Below, in pieces: positions 8,309 through 17,812 of a stretch of 64,000 bases of DNA. Below the pieces are notes generated by a model. The model saw only the letters and a list, made by a program, of their open reading frames with translations. It ran no database searches and had not been told where the DNA came from. The translations under genes and the position numbers were made by a program. Position 1 is the first letter of the stretch. The number at the start of each line of letters is the position of its first letter. This DNA is from CAIYQJ01 sp963717255 (GTDB lineage: Bacteria > Chloroflexota > Limnocylindria > Limnocylindrales > CSP1-4), in NCBI GenBank assembly GCA_963717255.1, contig CAVQVT010000003.1, forward strand, positions 186,001 through 250,000, in the 5' to 3' direction.

Positions 8309-9064
8309 CGTGGGCACGGGCTCGGCCGCGGCGACGGGCGAGGTGCGCGATGCGGCGCGCGGTCGATCGGCACGGGGGCGGCCGACGGCTGTGCTGCCGG
8401 CCAGCCGGGTGTGTCGCCACCGGACGCTGCGGCGTACGCCTGCGCGCTGGGTGCGTACGTCGCCTGAGTGGGCGCGTACATGGCCTGGGCGGGGGCGGGG
8501 GCGGGCATCGGCGTCGCCTGGCGCGGCCCTCCGCGGGCCGGGCGGGCGGCGGACGCGCCGTGAGGCGGCGGCCGACGGCCGGGCTGGCGCTCGAAGTCGA
8601 CGCCGCACCACGCGCAGACGATCCAGTCGGCTCCCGCGAGCTTGCCGCAGCTGGGGCAGGGGCGGCGGAGCCGCGTCCGGCACGTGGGGCACACCATCCA
8701 CCCCTCGGCGATCCGACGGCCGCAGCTGACGCAGTGGTCCAGCTGCTCGACCTCGGCGAGCATCGCCTCCTCCGCGAGCATGCGCTCGTGCGCCTCGCCG
8801 ACCCGCTCGTGGGGCCGGATGATCCGGTAGATGATCGCCGCGAAGATGAAGAACAGCGGCGTGAACGCGACGATGAGGGCCGCAGCGAGGAACGGGAGGA
8901 TCGGGTTGCCCGACCGGCTCTTCATGTCCTGGTACGCCCAGAACGCGGTCGCGAGCCAGAGGATGACGACGTAGATCGCCGATCCCGCGGAGAGCGAGCT
9001 GGACCATCTCGCTCGAGAAGATGCCCGAGATCGTGTTGCCGAATTCCCGGAAGATCTGGTCCAT
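8305..9064 (-). CDS. Membrane-anchored double zinc-ribbon protein (one frameshift)
   Basis: The first residues (MDQIFREFGNTISGIFSSEM, from ATG 9064) are in one frame and the rest in another. Removing one G from the GGG run at 8984-8986 joins them smoothly into a 252-residue protein. Two membrane helices (YVVILWLATAFWAY; LAAALIVAFTPLFFIFAAII) are followed by a zinc-ribbon domain with four CxxC knuckles (CVSC, CPTC, CPSC, CAWC) and a Pro/Gln/Ala-rich tail. A start at ATG 8925 would lose the first helix. Similar proteins occur widely in Chloroflexota (from memory) without known function. It is coupled to the CPBP protease gene by a GTGA overlap. Confidence 0.8.
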
Positions 9065-9177
9065 CGATGTCCGCCGTCCCCGCGGCGCGTGAGGACCGGC
9101 CTGGGCGCCGGGCACGTCGCGCTGGCGCAGTGTAGCAGGGCGGTTCGCCGCGTCCGCGCGGGGCTCGACCCCGCCCG

Positions 9178-10183
9178 TCAGGCCCCGGCTGGCCTCCGTC
9201 CGGGATCGCGGGCGGGGTCCGCGACGGCACCGGCCATCGAGGCGCGCCGCCATGCGGCGACCGCCCCGGCGACCGCAAGCGCCGCCACGAGCGTCGCGAC
9301 GAAGACGAGGACGGCCACGATCGCCGCGAGCGGATCGGAGCCGGCCATGAGCGACCGGCGCGCGAGGTCCCACGCAAGGACTCCGGCGGCGAGGGGGATG
9401 GCGACGCCTGCGACCAGCAGCCCGACGCCGGCCACGTAGGCGCTGACGATCGCTGCGGGGCGCCGGAAGAGGTCGCCGGGGACGCGCACGAGGGCACGCA
9501 CCGCGCCGTCTCCGCCGACGACGGCGTGGACCGTGGCCGGCCCTGCGAGGAGCTCCCCGACCAGCAGTCCGAGCGCGATCGCGAGGACCGCCTCCGGCGC
9601 CATCGCGACGACGCGGAGCACGAGCGGCGACGCGAGGTCGTCGGGCAGCGTGAGCTGCCGGTAGACGGCGTTCGCGAGGCGGGGCACCGCCCACACGACG
9701 GCGACGGCCGGCGGGATCGCGGCGGCGATCCGGATCGCGACGACCCGCGCAACGGTCACGGCCGTGCCGCGCCGGTGGGACGGCCCCGCCTCGGCGTCCG
9801 CGGCCCACGCCGAGAGGACGGACCGGTCGGAGGCGGCAGCCACGATCGCGCCGAGCAGCACGGCGCCGCCGACGGCGCAGTGCGGCCACGACCGCGAGCA
9901 CGACGAGGCGGGCGGTGGGGCCGTCGGCCGAGATCGCGTCCGCGCCGACCCAGGCCGCGATGCCGATCGGCGTCGGGAGCACGAGGAACGGGAGCGCGAC
10001 GATGAGGACCCCGCCGCGGGCGAGGAACGCCACGAGGGCGACCGGCCACGCGTCCGGACGCGCGAGGGTCCATCGCGTGGCGGAGGCGAGCACGGCCGCC
10101 GCGCTCGGGCGCAGCTGCCGTGGGACGGCACGGGACGCGGGGCCGAGGACCGGATCCGCGGCCTCCGCGGACCCTCCGGTCAC
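9178..10183 (-). CDS. Polytopic membrane protein of unknown function (one frameshift)
   Basis: The N-terminal frame (MTGGSAEAADPVLG..., ATG 10183) gives a hydrophobic segment VALVAFLARGGVLIVALPFL, then becomes an Arg-rich nonsense stretch. The other frame picks up as VGGAVLLGAIVAAASD. One surplus base near 9876-9888 explains this; the corrected protein has about 334 residues and roughly six membrane helices. The ATG overlaps the UPF0182 stop (ATGA), so the two are translated together and may act together. I do not recognise a family. Confidence 0.72.
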
Positions 10184-13100
10184 GGCGCGGGGGTGGCCGA
10201 GGGCGCCGGCGTCGGCAGCGGAACGGGGGTCGCGGGCGCGAGCGTCGGCGCGGGGCTCGCACCGGTCAGGCGGGAGAGCTCGGCGAGCGCGGACTCGACG
10301 AGCTTCATCTCGTCGCCGTACGTCGCGAAGTCACCCTGCCGGAGCGCGGCCTGGGCGAGCTCGAAGTGGAGGTTCGCGTAGGCCACGATCCCCGCGACGT
10401 CGCCCGGCACCGGCGAACCGCCCGGCGAGGCCGTGGGCCGCGGCGTGGGTGTCGCGCCCGGCGACGGCGAGGGCCCGCCCGGAGAAGGCGTCGGCGATGC
10501 GCTCGGCTCGTTCGCGACCACCTTCTCCAGGGCCTCCCGCAGCGTGTCGGCCCACTCGACGGTCGTGGAGGTCGCCACGACGATCTTCGTGAACTGCGGG
10601 AACGCGGAGGCGGTGGACTGCAGGTAGATCGGCTCCAGGTAGACGATCGCGTCGCCCACCGGGACCACGACGAGGTTCCCGCGGATCACCGAGCTGCCGG
10701 ACTGGTTCCAGAGCGTGATCTGGGACGAGATCACCGGATCCTGGTCGATGCGCGCCTCGATCTGGGTAGGCCCGAGCGTGGAGGTGTCCCGCGGGAGCTG
10801 GTAGACGCTGACCTGGCCGTAGGTCCCCGGTGCATTCCGGGCGGCGACCCACGCGATCATGTTCGGCCGCTGGGCCGGCACCATCGGCTGGAGGAGCAGG
10901 TACTCCGCCTGCGGCTCGCCGGGCGTCCGCATGATCACGTAGTAGGCCTCGGGCGGCAGCTGCTGGGTGGCGCCGGGCGGGTTCGTGGGGATCGTCCAGA
11001 GGTCGTCCTTGTTGTAGAAGCTCTGGGTGTTCGTCACGTGGTAGCGGGCGAACGTGCGTGCCTGGACGTTGAACCGCTCCTCCGGCACCCGGAGGTGGTC
11101 GCGGAGATCCGCGGGCATCGCGTCGAGCGACGCGAAGAGGGTCGGGTAGACGCCCTGGTAGGCGCGGATGAGCGGGTCCGACGGGTCGGCGACATAGAAC
11201 GACATCGTCCCGTCGTAGGCGTCCATGACGATCTTCACGCTGTTGCGGACGTAGTTGAACGTCGCGTTCGCGAGGCCGCTGTCCGTGCCGAGGACCGACG
11301 CGTCGAAGTACTCGGCGCCGGGGAAGCGGTCGCTCACGGTGTACGCGTCCTGGATGTACGCCATCCGGCCGTCCGGCGTGACGACCAGGTACGGGTCCTT
11401 GTCGAAGCGGAGGAACGGCGCGATCGCCGTGACGCGCTCGGCGAGAGATCGGTTCACCAGGATCTGGCTGTCGCTCGTGATCTGGTCGGTGATCATCAGG
11501 TTGAGATCCCGGAACCGCAGGGCGAACAGGAGGCGCGTGAGCGTCGAGTCCACCTTGATGCCGGTCGATCCGGACCAGCGCGTGGTCGCCTCGCCACCGG
11601 TGGTCTGGTCGCCCACGGGGAAGTCGAACTCCGGCTGTCGCGCGCCGACGAGCACCCAGCCGTTCGGTCGCTCGCCGAAGTAGATCCGCGGCTCGGTGAC
11701 CTCGGGCGCGCCGCCCGTGGAGACGGGCGGGAGGTTCTCGATGATGAGCTGCGGGAGCCCCTGGTCGTCCACCGCATTGACGGGGACCATCGCGAGCCCG
11801 AACCCGTGCGTGAAGACGATCCGTTCGTTGATCCAGGTGAGCGCCTGCGGGTTCTTGTCGAGGGCCATCTCGCGCCCGGAGAGCATCACCTGCCGGCGCT
11901 TCCCGTCGAGGACGTACCTGTCGACGTCCACGTCGTAGAAGTCGTAGTACTGGCGGACCGTCTGGAGCTGGTCGAGCGTCGCCCCGAGGGGGCGGTAGTC
12001 CCAGAGGCGGGCATTGGTGAACGTGTCCGCGTCCTGGACGAGCGCCTCCCTCGTGAGCGGGGCCGAGCCGTCGTACGGCGTGGACTTCCAGGCGTCGAGC
12101 TCGTACGCGAGCCGCGTCATCGCGATGTTGTTGCGGATGTACGGCTCCTGCGTCGCGTACTCGTTGGGCGTGACGACGAAGCGCTGGACGACCTCCGGGT
12201 AGACGGTGCCGAGCGCGAACGAGGCGATGAACCAGACGCCCACCGCGAGGCCGACCGGCCACATGGCGCGCGTGAAGGCCGCGCCCACGAGGAAGGCGGC
12301 CGTCAGCGCCGCGACGACGGTCAGAACGTCGTAGGCGAGGAAGCGCGCGTTCGCGTCCGCGTAGCTCACGCCGGTGGTGACGCCGTTCGCCGCGTAGGAG
12401 AGCTCGAGCTTGTCGAGCTGGTACCCGAAGGCGACGACGAGGAGCCACAGGCCGGCGAGGACGGCCAGGTGGAGGCGCGGCGCGGTCTTGAAGTCGAGGC
12501 CGCCGCGGACGGCGGCGAGGAGGTATCGCCCGAGGGCGAGGACGAGCGCGGCGATCAGCACCCCGCTCGCGACGGACTGGACGAGACGGAGGAACGGCAG
12601 GTCGAAGAGGAAGAAGCCGATGTCGCGCCCGAAGATCGGGTCCGTGACGGCGGGCAGCCCTTCGGGCGCGTACGGCACGCGGTGCTGGAAGAGGAGGATC
12701 GTCTGCCAGCCGCCGGCGACGGTTCCGGCGAGGGTCAGCGCGGCGAGGAGCGCGATGGCGACGAGCACCCAGCGGCCGATCGGCACCAGGTCCGGGATGT
12801 CGATGTCCACCTCCACCGGCGGCGTCCCGCGGCCGGGTGTCGTGGCCCCGAACGGACCCCAGGCGTCGCCGTAGCGGTCGCGCCCGCCCATCCGGGACGC
12901 GGCGCCCTGGCCCGCCGTCGCGGCTTCGCCGAGCCGGCCGAACAGCTCGCGCAGCCTGCTGCCTCCCGTCCCCGGCGGTGGCGCGAGGCGGCCGGCGAGG
13001 AAGAGGTCGAGCGAGAAGACGAGGAGGGCGGCCACGAGCGCGGCGACGAAGAGGACGACCTGCGTCCCGACGCGCGTCCAGAAGACGTCCGAATAGCCGA

Positions 13101-13500
13101 CGCTGGAGAACCAGATCGAGTCCGTCCAGATGTCGAGGATCGACCCGAGGAAGGCGATCGCGAAGAGGACGAGGACGAAGACCAGGAGACCAAGGATCGC
13201 GCGCCCGGACGGGCGGAATCCGACCGCGCCGTCTGCCGGGCCGCCCGGGGGCCGCCCGCCCCGACGCCGGCGGCCGCTGATCGGGGTCGGCTCCTCGGCG
13301 GACTCCTTCCCGTCGGCCGCGGCCTCGTCGGCGGCGGCCTCGTCGGCCGTGCTCGCCGTCTCCGCGTCCTCGAGCGGCGCGTCGGCGTCATCGCCCGGGC
13401 GCTCGTCGCCGTCGGAGGTGGACCCCGCGTCCGGGGCGGCATCGTCCCCGCGCTCGCGTCGTGCGAGCTCGCGGAGGTACTCCTCGAAGGGATCGCTCAC
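10180..13500 (-). CDS. UPF0182 family large membrane protein
   Basis: This 1106-residue protein matches the UPF0182 (COG1615) family known from actinobacteria, cyanobacteria and Chloroflexota. An acidic disordered head (residues 1-75) is followed by seven or so membrane helices (first: LGLLVFVLVLFAIAFLGSIL), and then a very large extracytoplasmic region with the family's conserved blocks (TPNEYATQEPYIRNNIAMTR, RYLLPDGR-like YVLDGKRRQVMLSGREM, YIQDAYTVSDRFPG). A Pro/Ser/Thr-rich stretch precedes a short C-terminal helical domain. The function of the family is not established. The GTG start lacks a Shine-Dalgarno site but has TATGCT six bases upstream. Confidence 0.92.
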   Translation of the reverse strand: MSDPFEEYLRELARRERGDDAAPDAGSTSDGDERPGDDADAPLEDAETASTADEAAADEAAADGKESAEEPTPISGRRRRGGRPPGGPADGAVGFRPSGRAILGLLVFVLVLFAIAFLGSILDIWTDSIWFSSVGYSDVFWTRVGTQVVLFVAALVAALLVFSLDLFLAGRLAPPPGTGGSRLRELFGRLGEAATAGQGAASRMGGRDRYGDAWGPFGATTPGRGTPPVEVDIDIPDLVPIGRWVLVAIALLAALTLAGTVAGGWQTILLFQHRVPYAPEGLPAVTDPIFGRDIGFFLFDLPFLRLVQSVASGVLIAALVLALGRYLLAAVRGGLDFKTAPRLHLAVLAGLWLLVVAFGYQLDKLELSYAANGVTTGVSYADANARFLAYDVLTVVAALTAAFLVGAAFTRAMWPVGLAVGVWFIASFALGTVYPEVVQRFVVTPNEYATQEPYIRNNIAMTRLAYELDAWKSTPYDGSAPLTREALVQDADTFTNARLWDYRPLGATLDQLQTVRQYYDFYDVDVDRYVLDGKRRQVMLSGREMALDKNPQALTWINERIVFTHGFGLAMVPVNAVDDQGLPQLIIENLPPVSTGGAPEVTEPRIYFGERPNGWVLVGARQPEFDFPVGDQTTGGEATTRWSGSTGIKVDSTLTRLLFALRFRDLNLMITDQITSDSQILVNRSLAERVTAIAPFLRFDKDPYLVVTPDGRMAYIQDAYTVSDRFPGAEYFDASVLGTDSGLANATFNYVRNSVKIVMDAYDGTMSFYVADPSDPLIRAYQGVYPTLFASLDAMPADLRDHLRVPEERFNVQARTFARYHVTNTQSFYNKDDLWTIPTNPPGATQQLPPEAYYVIMRTPGEPQAEYLLLQPMVPAQRPNMIAWVAARNAPGTYGQVSVYQLPRDTSTLGPTQIEARIDQDPVISSQITLWNQSGSSVIRGNLVVVPVGDAIVYLEPIYLQSTASAFPQFTKIVVATSTTVEWADTLREALEKVVANEPSASPTPSPGGPSPSPGATPTPRPTASPGGSPVPGDVAGIVAYANLHFELAQAALRQGDFATYGDEMKLVESALAELSRLTGASPAPTLAPATPVPLPTPAPSATPAP

Positions 13501-13506
13501 AACGCG

Positions 13507-13512
13507 AGCATA
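13507..13512 (-). promoter_or_regulatory. Leaderless-type -10 element of the UPF0182 gene
   Basis: On the minus strand TATGCT is followed by CGCGTT and then the GTG start. The 6-base gap would place the transcript start at or next to the start codon. Confidence 0.5.
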
Positions 13513-13549
13513 CCCCGGGTGGCGCCCGGTCGCGGATCGCGCGCCCGGG

Positions 13550-14008
13550 TCACCCGTGCGGCAGCGACGAGACGGCGCCGGCGAACGCGCGGAGGGCGGC
13601 CGACGCCAGCTCGGTCGGCCAGGCCGCGGCGGCGCGGACGGGATCCCAGCGCACCGCCAGCTGGACGACGGCCGGTCGGTCCCACGGGCGGTCCTCCGCG
13701 ACCGGCGGGATCGGGAGCCGGACCTTCACGGCCTGACGGCCGTCCTCCTCCGCAGCCAGACCGGACAGCCCTCCGGCAAGCAGGATGCCGATGCGCGCGG
13801 CGGGCGGCTCCGGCGGTGGCCCGGCTGCGGGTGCCAGGTCACGGCAGCTGACGATCCCGTCCGCGTCGGCGACCCACAGCAGGGCGATCCACCACCCGTC
13901 GGGCAGAGCGGACGGCACGCCCATCCCCGCGCGGAGAGTCGCGCCGTGGACGCGTACCTCGGCTTCCTTGAGGAACGACGGGCCGGGGGGCGGGAGACGG
14001 TCGGGCAC
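13550..14008 (-). CDS. Uncharacterised protein
   Basis: The C-terminal part reads as a real protein: VRVHGATLRAGMGVPSALPD, then WWIALLWVADADGIVSC and VKVRLPIPPVAEDRPWDRP. The likely start is GTG 14008, 17 bases after the stop of the zinc-ribbon gene, giving 152 residues. The frame is open far upstream, but there it is only the Arg-rich shadow of the neighbouring repeats. I do not recognise the family. Its position suggests the same transcript as the zinc-ribbon gene and guaA upstream of it. Confidence 0.55.
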   Translation of the reverse strand: MPDRLPPPGPSFLKEAEVRVHGATLRAGMGVPSALPDGWWIALLWVADADGIVSCRDLAPAAGPPPEPPAARIGILLAGGLSGLAAEEDGRQAVKVRLPIPPVAEDRPWDRPAVVQLAVRWDPVRAAAAWPTELASAALRAFAGAVSSLPHG

Positions 14009-14025
14009 GTGCGGGAATGGCGCGG

Positions 14026-14685
14026 TCAGCCGGCGACCGGGGGCTCGGCGTCGTCGCCGGCGGCCGGGGGCTCGGCGTCGTCGCCGGCGGCCGGGGGCTC
14101 GGCGTCGTCGCCGGCGGCCGGGGGCTCGGCGTCGTCGCCGGCCAGGCCGGCGGCGAGGCGCCGCATCTCCCTGCGCACGCGCGGATCGGGCGGGGCGAGG
14201 GCGTCGGCACTCGGCGGGCCCAGGTGGGACCCCGGGTCCGGCGGGACGCGCGCTTCCTGGATCGTGGCGGGAACGGCCGGGCCGCCGGCCGTTCCCGGGC
14301 CACCCGGCGGCGGCGCGGTCGCGGCCGCCTTGATGAGGTCCGAGTCGCCGCTGAGCCACGCGAACACGCCCGCGCTGCCCGAAGGCTTCTTCACTGGCGC
14401 CCGCCGGGCCACGGCCTCGGGCGCGACGACGGTCACCCCGGGGATGTCGCCCGCCTCGCCGGCGCGGAGGAGCGCGCCGCACGACGGGCAGGTCGCAGGG
14501 GACGGCTGGTCGAGCCTGACGGAGCACCATGGGCACAGGCCCGTGGTGGGCGCGGGCGGCGCCTCCGCGAGCCATGCGTCGAACGGGTTGGCTCGCGGAT
14601 CGACCGGCGCCTCGCCCTCGCCGCGGGGCGTCGCGTCCGCGGTGTCGTCGGGGGGCGGGGGCGGCGTTCCGAGATCGTCCGTCAT
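14026..14685 (-). CDS. Zinc-ribbon protein with four C-terminal 9-residue repeats
   Basis: From ATG 14685 this gives 219 residues. A Pro-rich acidic head leads to a single zinc ribbon (CPWC at about residue 50 and CPSCG 15 residues later), then a low-complexity middle and a helix-like DPRVRREMRRLAAGL. The tail is four copies of AGDDAEPPA, encoded by a 27-bp DNA repeat. The function is unknown. The gene starts 14 bases behind the guaA stop, so it probably shares that transcript. Confidence 0.72.
   Translation of the reverse strand: MTDDLGTPPPPPDDTADATPRGEGEAPVDPRANPFDAWLAEAPPAPTTGLCPWCSVRLDQPSPATCPSCGALLRAGEAGDIPGVTVVAPEAVARRAPVKKPSGSAGVFAWLSGDSDLIKAAATAPPPGGPGTAGGPAVPATIQEARVPPDPGSHLGPPSADALAPPDPRVRREMRRLAAGLAGDDAEPPAAGDDAEPPAAGDDAEPPAAGDDAEPPVAG
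14029..14142. repeat. 27-bp tandem repeat, four copies, within the zinc-ribbon gene
   Basis: The plus-strand core GGGGGCTCGGCGTCGTCGCC recurs every 27 bases, with a single base difference in the first copy. Each unit encodes nine residues (AGDDAEPPA) on the minus strand. The repeats preserve the frame. Confidence 0.9.
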
Positions 14686-14699
14686 GCCAGGGTCGTCCG

Positions 14700-16535
14700 C
14701 TACTCCCACTCGATCGTGGCGGGTGGTTTGGAGCTGATGTCGTACACGACGCGGTTCACCCCCGGGACCTCGTTCACGATCCGCGAGCTGATCCGCGCGA
14801 GGATGTCGTACGGGAGCTTCGCCCAGTCGGCCGTCATGCCGTCATCCGACGTCACGGCGCGGATCGCCACCACGTTCGCGTAGGTCCGGCCGTCGCCCAT
14901 CACTCCCACCGACCGCAGGGGCGTGAGGATCGCGAAGGACTGCCAGAGCGAGCGATACAGGTTCGCCGCCTTGATCTCGTCGATGACGATCCAGTCGGCC
15001 TCCCGGAGCGTGTCGAGCCGCTCGGCCGTGACCTCGCCGATGATCCGGATCGCCAGGCCGGGTCCGGGGAACGGCTGGCGCAGGACCATCGCCTCGGGGA
15101 GCCCCAGCTCGCTCCCGACCGCCCGCACCTCGTCCTTGAAGAGGTAGCGCAGCGGCTCGATGAGCGTGAAGCGGAGATCCGGCGGCAGGCCGCCCACGTT
15201 GTGGTGCGTCTTGATCTTCTGGGCGGCCTTCGTCTCCGACGTCGCCGACTCGATGACGTCCGGGTAGAGCGTCCCCTGGGTGAGGAAGTCGATGGCGCCG
15301 AGTCTCGCGGCCTCCTCCTCGAAGACCCGGATGAACTCGTCGCCGATGATCCGCCGCTTCTGCTCGGGGTCCGTCACGCCGGCGAGCCGTGCGAGGAACC
15401 GCTCGCGCGCATCCACCATCACGAGGTTCATGCCGAGGTTCTGCTCGAAGGTCGCGCGGAGGAGCTCGCTCTCCTTCTTCCGCATCAGCCCGTGGTCCAC
15501 GTAGACGCACGTGAGCCGGTCGCCCACCGCGCGGTGCACGAGGGCCGCCGCCACCGCCGAGTCAACGCCGCCGGAGAGCGCGCAGATGACCTTGCCGTCG
15601 CCGCCGGTCGCCTTCGCGTGCGCGTCCACCCGCGACCGGATCTCGCTCACCGTGGTCTCGATGAAGTTGGCCGGGGTCCACGTCGGGCGCGCACCGGCGA
15701 TCCCGACGACGAAGTTGCGGAGGATCTCGCGGCCCCTGGGCGTGTGCACGACCTCGGGATGGAACTGGATCCCGTAGAGGCGGCGCGCCGGGTCGGCCAC
15801 GGCCGCATAGGGCGTGGAATCGGTCTGCGCGGTCGCGCGGAACCCCGCAGGGGGCCGGACGAGCGAGTCGCCGTGGCTCATCCAGACGGCCTGGCTCCGG
15901 TCCATCCCCGCGAACAGGTCCGCGTCGTCCGTGACGGTCACCACGGCCGGGCCATACTCCCGCTTCGAGACGGGGACCACGTCGCCGCCGAGCTCCTGCG
16001 CCATGAGGTGGAGCCCGTAGCAGATGCCGAGGATCGGGACTCCCGACGTCCACAGGGCCGGGTCCGGCCGGGGCGCGCCCTCCTCGTAGACGCTCGCGGG
16101 GCCGCCCGACAGGATGACCGCGCGCGGCCGCCGCCGGGCGATCCGCTCCCACGGGGTGTCGAACGGGACGAGCTCCGAGTAGACGTGCAGCTCGCGGACC
16201 CGTCGCGCGATGAGCTGGGCGTACTGGCTGCCGAAGTCGAGGACGATGACGGTGTCCGGCTCAGAGGCGCTCGATTCGCCGCGGGGGACGGCGCCGCCGG
16301 GCCGGTCGTCGGGGGTTCGCGCGGGAGCAGGAGCCTGGAGGGCGGTCTCGAGGTACGCCTCGACCTCCGCGTCGTCGGGCGCGAGGACGCGGTGGCCGGC
16401 GTTCGCCGCCTCGCCGTGGACGGTCTTCCCTCGCTGCCGCGGCGGCGCGTCCGCCCCGGGGGCGGGCGAGGACCGTCCCGCGTCGTCGCGCGGGGCGTCG
16501 GGACGTGCGGCCCCGACCTCCCTCTCTTCAGCCAC
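14700..16535 (-). CDS. guaA: GMP synthase (glutamine-hydrolysing) with an extra N-terminal segment
   Basis: This enzyme converts XMP to GMP using glutamine and ATP. The class I amidotransferase domain has its catalytic Cys in ILGICYGLHLMA and the His-Glu pair in FHPEVVHT. The ATP pyrophosphatase domain has the P-loop LSGGVDSAVAA, and the dimerisation domain ends with the expected PPATIEWE. From GTG 16535 the protein has 611 residues, about 94 more than usual; the extra part is hydrophilic and low in complexity. No other legal start lies close to VIVLDFGSQYAQ, and GGGAGGAGG upstream supports the long form. A TACACT hexamer at 16579-16584 is a plausible -10. Confidence 0.96.
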   Translation of the reverse strand: MAEEREVGAARPDAPRDDAGRSSPAPGADAPPRQRGKTVHGEAANAGHRVLAPDDAEVEAYLETALQAPAPARTPDDRPGGAVPRGESSASEPDTVIVLDFGSQYAQLIARRVRELHVYSELVPFDTPWERIARRRPRAVILSGGPASVYEEGAPRPDPALWTSGVPILGICYGLHLMAQELGGDVVPVSKREYGPAVVTVTDDADLFAGMDRSQAVWMSHGDSLVRPPAGFRATAQTDSTPYAAVADPARRLYGIQFHPEVVHTPRGREILRNFVVGIAGARPTWTPANFIETTVSEIRSRVDAHAKATGGDGKVICALSGGVDSAVAAALVHRAVGDRLTCVYVDHGLMRKKESELLRATFEQNLGMNLVMVDARERFLARLAGVTDPEQKRRIIGDEFIRVFEEEAARLGAIDFLTQGTLYPDVIESATSETKAAQKIKTHHNVGGLPPDLRFTLIEPLRYLFKDEVRAVGSELGLPEAMVLRQPFPGPGLAIRIIGEVTAERLDTLREADWIVIDEIKAANLYRSLWQSFAILTPLRSVGVMGDGRTYANVVAIRAVTSDDGMTADWAKLPYDILARISSRIVNEVPGVNRVVYDISSKPPATIEWE

Positions 16536-16720
16536 GTGCGATCGTCGCCTCCTCCCGGGTGCGCGTCCGGAGGACGCCAGTGTACCGGCGCGGCCGCGAC
16601 GGGCGGAGATGGCCCGGGGCCGCGGTCGGGTGCGGGCCGTGCGGCCTTCCGCCGCGCCGTCGGATGGCGCACACTCGGCGCGTCGGTCGCGGGTGATCGT
16701 GTCCGGAGGCGGCAGCGACG

Positions 16721-17803
16721 ATGACGAAGACGAAGCACCAGAGAGACGGCGAGGCGGCCCCGCGGGCCGCGGACGGCGCGGACGCGGCCGCTCCCGGCGC
16801 AGGGGAGACGGCCGGCGGCACCGAAGGAGACCGGGGCACGACCTCGCACGACACCTCGGCGATGTCGGCCTCGGAGAAGGACGACGACGTCGCGCCGCGC
16901 CGGGTGACCCGGAAGGGCGTGGTGGCGGTCGAGGGCGCACGGTACGCGGACAGGGACGAGCATCCCGATGACCACGCGGCGAGCGCCGCGGGGGACGAGG
17001 CGGAGGCGGCCCCGAGGCGGAAGAAGCTCAAGACCGAGGTGTACGAGGCCGAGCTCGCGAAGCTCGCACTCGACCTGCACAAGCTCGAGGACTGGGTGAC
17101 GTACAGGAAGCTGCGGGTCGTCGTGCTGTTCGAGGGCCGCGACGCCGCCGGCAAGGGCGGCGCGATCAAGACGATCACCGCGGCGCTGAACCCGCGCGTC
17201 GGACGCGTCGTCGCCCTCGGCGTCCCCACCGAGCGCGAGAAGACCCAGTGGTACTTCCAGCGCTACGTCGCGCACCTCCCGGCGGCGGGCGAGATGGTCT
17301 TCTTCGACCGCAGCTGGTACAACCGCGCCGGCGTAGAGCACGTGATGGGCTTCTGCACGGAGCTGGAGTACCAGGAGTTCCTCCGCTCGTGCCCCGAGTT
17401 CGAGCGGATGCTCATCCGCTCGGGGATCCTCCTCTTCAAGTACTGGTTCTCCGTGAGCGAGGAGGAGCAGGAACGGCGGTTCCTCGCGCGCCTGGGTGAC
17501 CCGACGAAGCGCTGGAAGCTCAGCCCGATCGACCTCGCCTCGCGCACCCGCTGGGTGGACTACTCGCGGGCGAAGGACGAGATGTTCGCATACACGGACA
17601 TCAAGCAGTCGCAGTGGAACGTCGTGAACGCGGACGACAAGAAGCGCGCGCGGCTGAACATGATCCGGCACCTCCTGGCACAGATCCCCTACGAGGAGGT
17701 CCCCAGCCCGGAGATCGTCCTGCCTCCGCGCCAGACGGAGAAGCGCGAGGGCTACATGCGCCCGCCGATCACGGACATGAACTGGATCCCGGAGGTCTAC
17801 TGA
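16721..17803 (+). CDS. ppk2: Polyphosphate kinase 2 (PPK2 family)
   Basis: This 360-residue enzyme transfers phosphate between polyphosphate and nucleotides. Walker A is FEGRDAAGKGG (residues 138-147), Walker B is FFDRSWYNRAG and the lid is RLGDPTKRWKLSPID, all typical of one-domain PPK2. The C-terminus ends with NWIPEVY, as in many PPK2 proteins. The first 100 residues are acidic, Ala-rich and disordered, which is longer than usual; GGAGG about 11 bases before ATG 16721 supports that start, and an internal ATG at 16862 is the alternative. The preferred direction (kinase or phosphorylase, ADP or AMP) cannot be told from sequence alone. Confidence 0.93.
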   Translation: MTKTKHQRDGEAAPRAADGADAAAPGAGETAGGTEGDRGTTSHDTSAMSASEKDDDVAPRRVTRKGVVAVEGARYADRDEHPDDHAASAAGDEAEAAPRRKKLKTEVYEAELAKLALDLHKLEDWVTYRKLRVVVLFEGRDAAGKGGAIKTITAALNPRVGRVVALGVPTEREKTQWYFQRYVAHLPAAGEMVFFDRSWYNRAGVEHVMGFCTELEYQEFLRSCPEFERMLIRSGILLFKYWFSVSEEEQERRFLARLGDPTKRWKLSPIDLASRTRWVDYSRAKDEMFAYTDIKQSQWNVVNADDKKRARLNMIRHLLAQIPYEEVPSPEIVLPPRQTEKREGYMRPPITDMNWIPEVY

Positions 17804-17812
17804 CCGACCCCG

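Noticed and set aside
10120..13851. Long plus-strand open frame of 1243 codons opposite the UPF0182 gene
   Set aside because: It is rich in Arg, Asp, Glu and Gly with no motif, as expected for the antisense of a GC-rich gene, while the minus strand gives a known family.
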